Below, piece by piece: positions 6,483 to 14,559 of a stretch of DNA of 18,177 bases. The stretch is from an uncultured Eubacteriales bacterium (GTDB lineage: Bacteria; Bacillota; Clostridia; Christensenellales; CAG-138). Position 1 is the first letter of the stretch. Each line of letters begins with the position of its first letter. The notes beneath the pieces were generated by a model that saw only the letters and a program-made list of their open reading frames with translations, did no database searches and was not told the origin of the DNA. The stretch spans positions 1 through 18,177 of the forward strand of contig URFJ01000025.1 in the NCBI GenBank assembly GCA_900547135.1, given 5' to 3'. The position numbers and the translations under genes are program-made.

Positions 6483-7529
6483 ATGGAATACTACGTTTTA
6501 ATACCGGCCTATAGGCCAGATAACAGACTTGTTTCGTTAATAGAAGAATTGCAGGCGGCGTCATTAAAGGTGCTTGTAGTAGATGATGGAAGCGGTAAAG
6601 ACTACTCGCAAATATTCAACTCTGTAAGGTCGCTTGACGTAGAGGTGATCTCCTACCCTGATAATCGCGGCAAAGGCTCCGCGCTTAAAACCGGCCTTAA
6701 GCGCCTAAAGGAGATGGGGAATGTCGGGGGCGTAGTAACGGCCGACGCCGATGGCCAACACCTCCCAGCTGACATCTTGAAAGTAATGGACGCATTAAAG
6801 GCGGATCCTCAGGCCTTTGTTCTGGGCGTAAGGCGTTTTGCAGCCAAGCATGTCCCGCTGCGCTCCAAAATCGGAAACTGGATAACCAAGATAGCATTCT
6901 ATATGGTTTCAGGAATACACGTATCGGATACCCAAACCGGTTTAAGGGGCATGCACTCCTCGCTTTTTGACATTCTAATATACCTTGAGGGCGAAAGATA
7001 TGAATACGAAATGGATATGCTCCTTAATCTTAAATCATGGCCGGTACATGTCATTGAGGTTCCAATAAACACCGTATATATCGACGGAAATAAGAGTTCA
7101 AGCTTTAATTCCTTTAAGGATGCTTTTTGCATATTTAAAAGGCTTATTAAGTTCTCGGCGTCGTCGCTTACTTCGGCCGCAGTGGATTATGCGGTATATT
7201 ATGCGCTATGCCTGGCATTCCCAATAGTTCCCTTTATATCTGCCAGAATAATCCAGCCCGCCGCCATTTGGCTGGTCTGCGCCCGTATAATCAGCTCGGC
7301 CCTTAACTATTCGATAAACCGCTACTTTGTATTTAAAAAGACTAGCCGCGGCAGCCTTTGGAAGTTTGCGCTGTTGGCGGGCTGCGTTATGCTTGTAAGC
7401 GCGTTTGGAATAGATATACTGGTTGGCGTGGGAGTTGGATACCTGCTGTCCAAGATATTGGTGGACACTCCAATGTTCTTTGTAAACTACTATTTTCAGA
7501 ATAAATTTATCTTTACCAAGAGTGCCTAG
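6483..7529 (+). CDS. GT2 glycosyltransferase fused to GtrA-like membrane domain
   Basis: The 348-residue protein has two parts. Residues 1-about 215 form a GT-A fold family-2 glycosyltransferase of the dolichol/polyprenyl-phosphate sugar synthase type. They start VLIPAYRP and have DDG at 34-36, the metal-binding DAD at 88-90 in TADADGQH, and DTQTGLRG at 149-156. Residues about 221-345 form a GtrA-like domain with four predicted transmembrane helices and the characteristic SALNYSINRYFVF motif (272-284). Such proteins charge undecaprenyl phosphate with a sugar and are thought to help flip it for decoration of wall polymers or lipoteichoic acid. I chose the ATG at 6483 because AGAGGATAT lies just before it and MEYYVLIPAY is the usual family start; an in-frame ATG at 6420 lacks such a site. 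The gene stands alone, so sugar and acceptor cannot be inferred from neighbours. Confidence 0.9.
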   Translation: MEYYVLIPAYRPDNRLVSLIEELQAASLKVLVVDDGSGKDYSQIFNSVRSLDVEVISYPDNRGKGSALKTGLKRLKEMGNVGGVVTADADGQHLPADILKVMDALKADPQAFVLGVRRFAAKHVPLRSKIGNWITKIAFYMVSGIHVSDTQTGLRGMHSSLFDILIYLEGERYEYEMDMLLNLKSWPVHVIEVPINTVYIDGNKSSSFNSFKDAFCIFKRLIKFSASSLTSAAVDYAVYYALCLAFPIVPFISARIIQPAAIWLVCARIISSALNYSINRYFVFKKTSRGSLWKFALLAGCVMLVSAFGIDILVGVGVGYLLSKILVDTPMFFVNYYFQNKFIFTKSA

Positions 7530-7557
7530 GACTGTTAACACGCACTATCCTTATTCG

Positions 7558-7595
7558 CCCCCCCCCCCGCAAGCTTATTAAAATATTCTGCGGGG
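7558..7595 (+). terminator. Hairpin beginning in an 11-C tract after the glycosyltransferase gene
   Basis: A run of eleven C (7558-7568) leads into CCCCGCA (7565-7571), which pairs perfectly with TGCGGGG (7589-7595) around a 17-base AT-rich loop. It starts 28 bases after the glycosyltransferase stop. The downstream sequence (CGCTTGTATTGTTAC) is only moderately U-rich. The surplus C bases let the left arm slide in register. Confidence 0.5.
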
Positions 7596-7626
7596 CGCTT
7601 GTATTGTTACTATATTGTGAGACGAA

Positions 7627-8010
7627 ATGCCGATTACCATTGATGCGGTAGTGGAATACAATAACCAAGAAGAACATTTTAAGGAGACGTCCCTCGAACT
7701 GCTGAAGAAATGTATGTCCATACGAACAATGTTTCCAGCTATTATACGCGGGAAATAGGGGTTATGCTTTCAAATACGCCCAATATTTTTGAAAACCGGC
7801 TAAATGCCATGAAGAATATAGAGTAAACGCCTAGGTTCCTAGATAACAAACTTTTTTATGGCAGTTACGGAGAACAATGGACCCTCAGAAAGGTGATATG
7901 CCGATTTATATGGCATGGCCGGATTCATGCAAAGGCAATGTACACAATGGCGGCTTCGATATGGGATGGTAACTGCATTGCCGATCCGTTTTATTTTTAT
8001 CTATCGATAT
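7627..8010 (+). pseudogene. Possible remnant of an unrecognised gene (several short frames)
   Basis: This stretch holds only short open frames that look protein-like when joined. From the ATG at 7627 one frame gives MPITIDAVVEYNNQEEHFKE and stops at 7758. A second frame from about 7689 gives MYVHTNNVSSYYTREIGVML and stops at TAA 7824-7826. The same second frame then continues open with FLDNKLFYGSYGEQWTLRK and MAASIWDGNCIADPFYFY to a stop near 8010. A separate 31-residue ORF (7877-7972) has a fair ribosome binding site (CGGAG) 4 bases before its ATG. I do not recognise the family. The pattern suggests a decayed gene with a frameshift and a nonsense codon, but chance open frames in non-coding DNA cannot be ruled out. 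No intact gene is seen between 7530 and 8069. Confidence 0.3.
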
Positions 8011-8023
8011 GATGATAATATTT

Positions 8024-8065
8024 ACAAAGCTGACGCCATCCTGGTGTGGATAGCGTCAGCTTTGT
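8024..8065 (-). terminator. Strong hairpin terminator of the dcw operon, after ftsZ
   Basis: Thirteen-base perfect inverted repeat (ACAAAGCTGACGC, 8024-8036; GCGTCAGCTTTGT, 8053-8065). A further ATCC/GGAT helix lies inside, joined by a pair that is a U-G wobble only in the - strand sense. It begins 4 bases after the ftsZ stop codon. The sequence beyond the stem on the - strand is AAATATTATC, so there is no strong U-tract. Position and stability still make it the likely end of the operon transcript. Confidence 0.75.
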
Positions 8066-8069
8066 TGTC

Positions 8070-9383
8070 TTAATCCTTTTTGCGTCTCAGGAAGCTAGGC
8101 ATGTCCAGATTGGATCTGTCATTTGGGTTTCTCCCATCCCTGGGAAGGTCCTGCCTGCGGAAGTACGGTTCTGTCTCATCCTCCGTTGACGGGGACGGCT
8201 GATAATTGCGGCTAGGTTCATGCGACTGATTATATGGAGCCTGCTGCTGCGGTTCACGCCTTCGCTGCTCGTGATGGCCCCTTGATGGGGATATATAAGG
8301 ATCTTGCAGGGCCTTGCCTGTCTTTTGCTGCCCCTGAGGCGCCTGCTGCCCTCCTGGGGCGGTCTGGTTAACGGACGTACCCCTTTTGGTGCGCTCGTTC
8401 TCGTCCTCAAGGGTTTCATCGTCTACGCCCTCAAAGCCCGTGGCTATTACTGTAATTCGTATGCTGTCGCCCATCTCATCGTCGATTCCGGCTCCAACGA
8501 TTATATTTGCCTCTGGATCAGCCGTTTCCCTTACAAGTTCGGCCGCCCGGCTGGTTTCAATAAGGCTCATGTCGTTGCTTCCCGTTATATTCACTATTAC
8601 GCCTCTGGCTCCCCTAATAGTCGTCTCAAGAAGCGGACTGTCCACCGCCTGGCGCGCAGCCTCCTCAGCTCTCTTGTCACCCGACGCCGTTCCAATTCCC
8701 ATGTGGGCCATGCCCTTTTCCTTCATAATCGTTCGTACGTCCGCAAAGTCAAGGTTTATTAAGGCGGGTATTGCGATCAAGTCGCTTATTCCCTGTACAC
8801 CCTGTCTCAAGACATCGTCGGCTACGCTGAACGCCTCAGTAAGCCGCGAGCTTCCAACGGTGTCAATCAGCCTGTCGTTGGGTATCGTGATCAGGGTGTC
8901 CACAGACTCCTTTAAATTCTTTATACCGATCAATGCGTTCCTCATGCGGACTTTGCCCTCAAAGCCAAACGGCTTTGTAACTACGCCGATGGTCAATATA
9001 CCCATGCTCTTTGCGCACTCCGCAACTACCGGTGCGGCTCCTGTTCCGGTGCCGCCACCCATTCCAGCGGTAATAAATACAAGATCAGCCCCTTCAAGCG
9101 CCGCCGCAATCTGATCAACGCTTTCCTCCGCGGCCTTGCGCCCTATCTCCGGATCAGCTCCGGCGCCAAGACCCTTTGTGAGCTTTTCACCGATCTGTAT
9201 TTTTTGATTTGCGCGCGATAGATACAGCGCCTGCTTGTCCGTGTTCAGCGCTATAAACTCAACTCCGGCAAGACCATACTGTATCATTCGGTTTACGGCA
9301 TTATTGCCCGCGCCTCCTATTCCAACAACCTTTAGTTGTGCAAACTGGCCTCCATCCATATCCAATTCCAAACCCAGCGCCAT
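8070..9383 (-). CDS. ftsZ: Cell division GTPase FtsZ
   Basis: The 437-residue tubulin homologue polymerises with GTP into the cytokinetic ring at midcell. GGAGNN (23-28) and the tubulin signature GGGTGTG (109-115) bind the nucleotide. The T7 synergy loop NLDFADV (210-216) supplies the acidic residues for GTP hydrolysis in the next subunit. The globular domain ends near residue 320. A roughly 100-residue linker rich in Gln, Pro, Ser and Arg follows, then the conserved C-terminal peptide LDMPSFLRRKKD (426-437) that binds FtsA and other partners. The linker is longer than the roughly 50 residues usual in Bacillus. An AAGGAGGT ribosome binding site is well placed for the start. The gene follows ftsA by 17 bases and is the last gene of the operon, so it is probably driven mainly by the promoter in front of ftsA. 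Confidence 0.98.
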   Translation of the reverse strand: MALGLELDMDGGQFAQLKVVGIGGAGNNAVNRMIQYGLAGVEFIALNTDKQALYLSRANQKIQIGEKLTKGLGAGADPEIGRKAAEESVDQIAAALEGADLVFITAGMGGGTGTGAAPVVAECAKSMGILTIGVVTKPFGFEGKVRMRNALIGIKNLKESVDTLITIPNDRLIDTVGSSRLTEAFSVADDVLRQGVQGISDLIAIPALINLDFADVRTIMKEKGMAHMGIGTASGDKRAEEAARQAVDSPLLETTIRGARGVIVNITGSNDMSLIETSRAAELVRETADPEANIIVGAGIDDEMGDSIRITVIATGFEGVDDETLEDENERTKRGTSVNQTAPGGQQAPQGQQKTGKALQDPYISPSRGHHEQRRREPQQQAPYNQSHEPSRNYQPSPSTEDETEPYFRRQDLPRDGRNPNDRSNLDMPSFLRRKKD

Positions 9384-9400
9384 AGTAGAACCTCCTTTGA

Positions 9401-10597
9401 CTATTCTTTAAATATGCCCCTCAATTTATTAAAAAATCCGCGATTCCCCGCCACACTTTTCCCCTGCGGCACATCAATATCGCGTTCGCTCATGACAAAA
9501 TTCATTACCGAAAATGCGCTTGCATAATTAGGTGAACTCAACCGCGGCATCCATGGCATGTTTATACTAACTGGAGTATTAAGGCGTTGCTCCAGGTATT
9601 CGCAGCTTCCGCGCATCAACGCAATTCCTCCGCCGGTAAGATACGTCAGTCTGCTTCCATCAAGCGGCGCTTCCAATTCATCAGCAGCCTCCGCAATTAA
9701 CTCTATAAGTTCATCGGTCCTTGCCTCAATTATGTCCTGTATGGCCGAATACTCGGCTCTGAACACGCCCTTTTCCGGTATCCTTATGCTCTCTATACTG
9801 TCCTTATAATCAAGAGAATAAACATACCTGCGCTTTAGGCCTTCCGACGCCGACATCGGTATATTAAAGCCGTATGCAAGGTCGTTTGTAAAATGCATAC
9901 CACCCACCTCTAGGGTTTTTACGCCTACCAGCACAGAATTTCTTATATTTATTACATCGGTATGAGTATATCCTACGTCAACCAGCAGCGCGCCTGTCTG
10001 GCTGTATTGATCCGGAATCATAAACAGTCCTTCGGCCATGGGTACGCTTATATATGTTTCCGCTACAAGCCCGAGCTTTGACAGCGCGTCCGCTACCAAA
10101 CGCTTATATGCGATGCTGACATAAACGTGAGATACAAGCCCTCTTACATATTCAGCAGGCATGCCAAGGGGCATGTCCAAACACGGTATGCCCTCAAGCT
10201 CAAATTCAACAGGCGTGCTGTGCATTAGCGCATAGCCCTCCACAGAGCCATAATCAAACGAGGAGTCTATCATAGCGTCGATATCCCTCTGGGTTATCAA
10301 CCCTTTCCGGCTCTCCACCCTTGCTTCGCCCTTTCTAAGGACCAGTTTTGAAAACGGCGCGCTTACTCCAACGGCAATATCCTTTACATGCCGTCTTGCA
10401 TCATCCTCCGCTTTTTCTATGGTTTCAATAATTGTATTCTTCAGTTTCCGCTCATCCAAAAACGCGCCGTGCCGGTATCCCTTATATCCGCACACGCCAG
10501 CGCCGTGTACAATAATCTCGCCCTTTTCGTCCGGACTGCATATTATACACAGTACCTTAGAGCTTCCGATATCAAGTATGGCGGTATGTTTACTCAT
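9401..10597 (-). CDS. ftsA: Cell division protein FtsA
   Basis: This 398-residue actin-family ATPase tethers FtsZ filaments to the membrane and recruits later divisome proteins. Nucleotide-binding motifs are visible: phosphate-1 DIGSSKV (9-15), phosphate-2 DVGYTHTD (207-214) and adenosine TGGGIALMRG (321-330). The 1C domain that replaces an actin subdomain occupies about residues 85-165. The C terminus ends in an amphipathic helix (GFFNKLRGIFKE, 387-398), the expected membrane-targeting sequence, after a short flexible linker. The start at 10597 has AGGGGA upstream. A good promoter lies 54-82 bases before the start, and the gap to ftsQ is 163 bases, so ftsA and ftsZ probably form a separately boosted unit within the cluster. 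Confidence 0.96.
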   Translation of the reverse strand: MSKHTAILDIGSSKVLCIICSPDEKGEIIVHGAGVCGYKGYRHGAFLDERKLKNTIIETIEKAEDDARRHVKDIAVGVSAPFSKLVLRKGEARVESRKGLITQRDIDAMIDSSFDYGSVEGYALMHSTPVEFELEGIPCLDMPLGMPAEYVRGLVSHVYVSIAYKRLVADALSKLGLVAETYISVPMAEGLFMIPDQYSQTGALLVDVGYTHTDVINIRNSVLVGVKTLEVGGMHFTNDLAYGFNIPMSASEGLKRRYVYSLDYKDSIESIRIPEKGVFRAEYSAIQDIIEARTDELIELIAEAADELEAPLDGSRLTYLTGGGIALMRGSCEYLEQRLNTPVSINMPWMPRLSSPNYASAFSVMNFVMSERDIDVPQGKSVAGNRGFFNKLRGIFKE

Positions 10598-10650
10598 TTA
10601 GTCCCCTGCCAATATGACTTTTTTTGCAGTCACAAGCTTCCTTTCCATCA

Positions 10651-10679
10651 ACTATATCATACGCTTGAAATCTGTGCAA
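10651..10679 (-). promoter_or_regulatory. Sigma-A-type promoter for ftsA-ftsZ
   Basis: On the - strand TTGCAC (10674-10679) and TATAGT (10651-10656) are separated by exactly 17 bases, with TGA directly before the -10 (extended -10). It lies in the 163-base gap between ftsQ and ftsA, 54 bases before the ftsA start. This is the best promoter match in the cluster. Confidence 0.7.
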
Positions 10680-10760
10680 TAGGTACATGCTCATAAGCGT
10701 AATTGTTCATATATTTTTCACGGTTCGTCAATTTATCCTGCTCCCAACCGTCTCGTTTGA

Positions 10761-11951
10761 TTAAGAACCGCTTATATCAGGCGAATTACTTGGTACGGCC
10801 TGCGGCGTACCATGGTCTTCCGGTTCCCCATCGCCATATGTAAAATCCGGTGTGGGCGAAGATGGCGCATCCGGATTTGGTGTGTCGGGATCGTTTGCAT
10901 CACCTGTGGGCGACGGATCCTGAACAGCATTAGTCGGCGTTGGCTCATCGGATTTCACAGGGGAATAAACCGGGTTTCCCTCCGCGGTTATCAAAAGCGT
11001 GCCGCTGTCGACTCCCATTCCCTCAAGCCTTGGGAGAACCCGAAGCAGCTTGTCCAGCTTAACGTCAAGCTTTTCAGGCTGGCCAAGCTGAACCTTAACT
11101 CCCACTGAGGTTACCAAGTATACGCTTAGCGGGTTTGACACATCCACACTTACAACTTTATCAAGTAAGTGGCGTTCACTAAGTTTATGAAATACCTCCA
11201 TTAGCATCGAAGTATGGAAATCGTTTTCATTGCATATGTTCATACCTAAGCCAAAGCCCATTGACGATACTCCATATATTTTCAAAAGCCCCTCAGTGCT
11301 TGACCTATCGCCTATTTTAAGCACGTTTCCCTCTTCGTCGATGAGTATTGACTCCTGAACGCCTATTAAAGCAGCTATAGCTTCATGTTCCTTTACTGAT
11401 ATGCGAACCGTATCGGGCATAATCCTTTCCACCGTTTCAACCGTAAAGTATGGATCGTCATCAATAGAGCGCCTGATCCTATTCATATTCGTGGCAAACA
11501 TATGGTCTCCCTGCTTTATTCCAGCCAAATTAAGCAGGCGTTCCTTTGAATCGCCGGAAACCCCGTTAATTTCAATATTATCAATTCTAAGCCCAAAATA
11601 AGCTACGGCAAACACAGAAGCGATAACTATGAAGAATACCGTAAGCCCAACCGCAAACCGACTGCTTCGCCTTTGCCTTCTGCCGCCTTTGTTCCCCCTG
11701 CCGTTAGTTTTGCTGCTTATTGCAGACTTTCTTGATGAGGAATTTAAGGCGCCGCCCGCTTGTCCGATTCGTCCAGGCGCTTGTCCCCTTTGGTATCTTT
11801 CCGCCTGTCTTGGCGCGGCTTTAGACGCTGAGTTGTCATCAGTGCGTCTGCGCCTGTCATATTCAGGAGTGGCCGCGGCCTTGTCAAACGGGATTATATC
11901 CCTGCAACCACGCGCCCTTCTTTTTTTCTCCTCATCTGCGGTTCTATTCAT
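10761..11951 (-). CDS. ftsQ: Cell division protein FtsQ/DivIB
   Basis: This 396-residue bitopic divisome protein scaffolds the FtsQLB-type complex and regulates septal synthesis. A long basic, low-complexity cytoplasmic N terminus (1-97, rich in Arg, Lys, Ser, Gly) precedes one transmembrane helix (about 99-119). A POTRA domain follows (about 121-190, starting LRIDNIEINGVSG) and then the beta domain (about 195-310, with SILIDEEGNVLKIG). The protein ends in a disordered Pro/Asp/Thr-rich tail (about 315-396). Domain order is as in the family, but the tails make it longer than the usual 250-300 residues. GAGGAG lies 9 bases before the start. The gene begins 29 bases after murA, so it is likely cotranscribed with it. 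Sequence conservation in this family is low; the call rests on the POTRA architecture and on position before ftsA. Confidence 0.92.
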   Translation of the reverse strand: MNRTADEEKKRRARGCRDIIPFDKAAATPEYDRRRRTDDNSASKAAPRQAERYQRGQAPGRIGQAGGALNSSSRKSAISSKTNGRGNKGGRRQRRSSRFAVGLTVFFIVIASVFAVAYFGLRIDNIEINGVSGDSKERLLNLAGIKQGDHMFATNMNRIRRSIDDDPYFTVETVERIMPDTVRISVKEHEAIAALIGVQESILIDEEGNVLKIGDRSSTEGLLKIYGVSSMGFGLGMNICNENDFHTSMLMEVFHKLSERHLLDKVVSVDVSNPLSVYLVTSVGVKVQLGQPEKLDVKLDKLLRVLPRLEGMGVDSGTLLITAEGNPVYSPVKSDEPTPTNAVQDPSPTGDANDPDTPNPDAPSSPTPDFTYGDGEPEDHGTPQAVPSNSPDISGS

Positions 11952-11980
11952 CTTGCGTACTCCTCAAGCAACGGTTCTTT

Positions 11981-13243
11981 TTATTCGTTTCCTTCGTCTT
12001 TGCGTATATCCGCTCCCAGCTGCGACATCATTAGATCAAGTCGCTCATAGCCCCTATCAATATATTCGGAACCATATATAACGCTGTCTCCCTCCGCCGC
12101 AAGGGCTGCCAGCACCAGCGCCGCTCCCCCTCTCAGGTCCTTTGCGTTAACCACCGCGCCAGTAAGCTTTTCTACGCCGCGAACTACCGCAGTTCTATCC
12201 TTCATCGTAATCTTAGCCCCCATGCGCGATAGCTCCGGGGCGCACTTAAACCTGTTTTCAAACACATTTTCAACAATTATACTGGTTCCGCTTGAAACGC
12301 AGCAAAGCGCAAACATTTGCGACTGCATATCGGTTGGAAACCCTGGGTACGGGAGTGTTTCAATGATTGAGATCTCACCAGGCCTTCCGCATGATCTCAG
12401 GTTAATCATATCCTTGTCTGTATAAATTTCACACCCTGCCTCCCTCAGCTTGGAAAGTACGGATATCATGTGCGATGGCTCGGCATTTGTAAGTGTGATT
12501 TCACCTTTTGTCACAGCGGCGGCGCATAGAAGCGTTCCTGCTACGATCCTGTCGGGAATTATGCGATGCTCTACCTCCCTCTTGGTGCATCCCGATTTAA
12601 CGTATATGGTTGAGGTTCCCGCGCCCTTTATGTGAAACCCCTGCTTATTCATAAAATCCTGCAGATCTACTATTTCAGGTTCTCTTGCAGCATTGTATAT
12701 TATGCTGTCCCCCTCAGCGGCCACGGCTGCCATCATTATATTTTCGGTAGCGCCCACGCTCGGGTAGTCCAGGTGTACTTCTGCCCCGCGCATGTCGTCT
12801 CCAATGCATTCTATGCAGCCATGCTCTTCCTTTATCAAAACATTAAGCTTCGCAAGGCCGCTGAGATGTAGGTCTATTGGCCTACTCCCTATCTCGCAAC
12901 CCCCTGGATACGTAAAATGGGCCCTCTTAAATCTGCCAAGGACCGGACCCAGCATAAAAATGGATGATCTTAGCCTCTTTGATATACTGGGCGGCATCGT
13001 ATAGCTCTCAGCGCTTGACGGGTCTATATCTACCGTATTCCCGTCCCTCTGAACATTGCATCCCAGTGTGACCAGGATTTCAAGCATATTGTCGGCGTCG
13101 GATATCTCAGGGCAGTCATGCAGCCTGACATGTTCATCCGTAAGCAGACTAGCGGCAAATATAGGCAAAGCGGCGTTCTTGGCCCCGCAGACGCGGAGTT
13201 CTCCACTAAGGCGCTTTCCTCCCGAGACTAAGAATTTTCCCAT
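11981..13243 (-). CDS. murA: UDP-N-acetylglucosamine 1-carboxyvinyltransferase MurA
   Basis: The enzyme transfers enolpyruvate from PEP to UDP-GlcNAc, the first committed step of peptidoglycan precursor synthesis, in the cytoplasm. Key residues are visible: Lys22-Asn23 in CGAKNAALP and the mobile-loop Cys116 in YPGGCEIGSRP. This is the fosfomycin-sensitive cysteine form, not the resistant aspartate variant. DRIVAGTLL and PGFPTDMQSQ are further family signatures. I start it at 13243, giving 420 residues (normal length), because GGGAGGAG is ideally spaced for this ATG. The frame is open 10 codons further upstream but without a site. MurA lies between ftsW and ftsQ, where other Bacillota carry murG and murB. 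Many Clostridia have two MurA paralogues, so this may be one of two. Confidence 0.96.
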   Translation of the reverse strand: MGKFLVSGGKRLSGELRVCGAKNAALPIFAASLLTDEHVRLHDCPEISDADNMLEILVTLGCNVQRDGNTVDIDPSSAESYTMPPSISKRLRSSIFMLGPVLGRFKRAHFTYPGGCEIGSRPIDLHLSGLAKLNVLIKEEHGCIECIGDDMRGAEVHLDYPSVGATENIMMAAVAAEGDSIIYNAAREPEIVDLQDFMNKQGFHIKGAGTSTIYVKSGCTKREVEHRIIPDRIVAGTLLCAAAVTKGEITLTNAEPSHMISVLSKLREAGCEIYTDKDMINLRSCGRPGEISIIETLPYPGFPTDMQSQMFALCCVSSGTSIIVENVFENRFKCAPELSRMGAKITMKDRTAVVRGVEKLTGAVVNAKDLRGGAALVLAALAAEGDSVIYGSEYIDRGYERLDLMMSQLGADIRKDEGNE

Positions 13244-13361
13244 CATTCTCCTCCCGCCCATCTTCTTTGACAATTACATAATATGCCTTGAATCCGGCGG
13301 ATGTTCTTAGTTCGCCGATATAACTGAGTACGGTCGGGGCCTGCCGCCTGTTTTTATTGCT

Positions 13362-14546
13362 TTATTTTACCGCCCTTAGGTGCGTTTCCGATGGGGTGGA
13401 AGGCGCCTTGGCACGTGTCTGTCTTTTTTCGACATATCGTGAGATATTTAGAAGTATACCCATTGCCGCCATAAAAAAGATCAGTGACGTCCCGCCGGCG
13501 CTTACAAACGGCAGTGTCTGTCCGGTGGTGGGGGCGCGTCCCGTCGCAACAAGAACATGCACGGCCGTTTGAATTGCTATTATGCTTGTTACTCCTCCGG
13601 CAAGCAGTGAAGCAAACCGGTCTTTAACGCTAAAAGCAATTTTGAATCCGCGGTAAATAACCAAGCCATAGAGTGCCAGCAGCAGCACGCAACCGACCCA
13701 ACCGAGCTCCTCGCCGATTATGGCAAATATAAAGTCGCTTTCACCATATGTAAGGAATAATAGCTTTTGGCGGCTAAGGTTAAGCCCTCTGCCGAATAAC
13801 CCGCCCGCGCCAAGGGCATAATAGGATTGAATCAACTGATATCCGCTTCCCGACGGATCCTTCCATGGATCTAAAAACGTGGTTATTCGCGCTAAGCGAA
13901 ACGAATCCTCGTCCAAGGCAAGCGGAAGTATAGCCAGGAGCGCTACGGCGCCTAAAAACGCAATATGTACCGGCCTTACCTCTCCTATGAACAGCATGAT
14001 TACAAAAACTATTATCATTATAAGTAACATAGACATATTGCTTTGCAGCATGACCACTATGGCAAACGGCGCCAGCATAAGCGTAGGAAACAAAACCCCA
14101 TGTTTAAATGTCCTGATTTTGCCCCTATACGATGTAAGGTACGCAGCCATAAAGATAACCAGCACAAACTTTGCAAGCTCGGATGGCTGAACCGTAGCAA
14201 AGCCAAGATTTATCCATCTTCTTGCGCCATTTACCTCAACGCCGAAGAAGTATGCATAAATCATAGCCCCCAATGTTATCAAAAGGGCGCCGGCAATCAC
14301 TGGCGGAAGCCTATAGGTCTTATATGGAACAAGATATGCAAGAACCAGCATCGCTGCCAGCCCCAAAACAAAGAAAACAATCTGCTTTACGAAGTAATAA
14401 AGGCCGTCGCCATGCTCCTGATAAGAATAATAATAGCTAGCGGAAAGAACCATTATCAGCCCGAACGCGCATAACACAAGTACGGCTGTAAACAGCACGA
14501 AGTCCATTCTTCCCGGCTTTGGGCCGGCCGCCTTGATTTGCTTCAT
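13362..14546 (-). CDS. ftsW: Septal peptidoglycan polymerase FtsW/SpoVE (SEDS family)
   Basis: This 394-residue polytopic membrane protein has about ten transmembrane helices and polymerises lipid II together with a class B PBP. SEDS motifs are present: NGARRWINLG (106-115), QPSELAK (120-126), YQLIQSYYALGAGGLFGRG (236-254), and Asp271 in the catalytic SDFIFAIIGEELGW. The C-terminal loop reads TGQTLPFVSAGGTSL where most homologues have TGIPLPFISYGGSS. The usual PDxGT element in the central loop is LQSNMSM, so two conserved spots deviate. The position between murD and murA fits FtsW or its sporulation paralogue SpoVE, which cannot be separated here; RodA is less likely from context. GGGAGG lies 7 bases before the start, within the 13-base gap after murD, so translation is probably coupled. 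Confidence 0.94.
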   Translation of the reverse strand: MKQIKAAGPKPGRMDFVLFTAVLVLCAFGLIMVLSASYYYSYQEHGDGLYYFVKQIVFFVLGLAAMLVLAYLVPYKTYRLPPVIAGALLITLGAMIYAYFFGVEVNGARRWINLGFATVQPSELAKFVLVIFMAAYLTSYRGKIRTFKHGVLFPTLMLAPFAIVVMLQSNMSMLLIMIIVFVIMLFIGEVRPVHIAFLGAVALLAILPLALDEDSFRLARITTFLDPWKDPSGSGYQLIQSYYALGAGGLFGRGLNLSRQKLLFLTYGESDFIFAIIGEELGWVGCVLLLALYGLVIYRGFKIAFSVKDRFASLLAGGVTSIIAIQTAVHVLVATGRAPTTGQTLPFVSAGGTSLIFFMAAMGILLNISRYVEKRQTRAKAPSTPSETHLRAVK

Positions 14547-14559
14547 GGTATTCCTCCCA

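Noticed and set aside
8386..9114. Open frame of 242 codons on the + strand opposite ftsZ
   Set aside because: It is the antisense shadow of a strongly conserved gene. Composition is Ser/Pro/Ile-rich as expected from a complementary frame, with no ribosome binding site and no recognisable domain.
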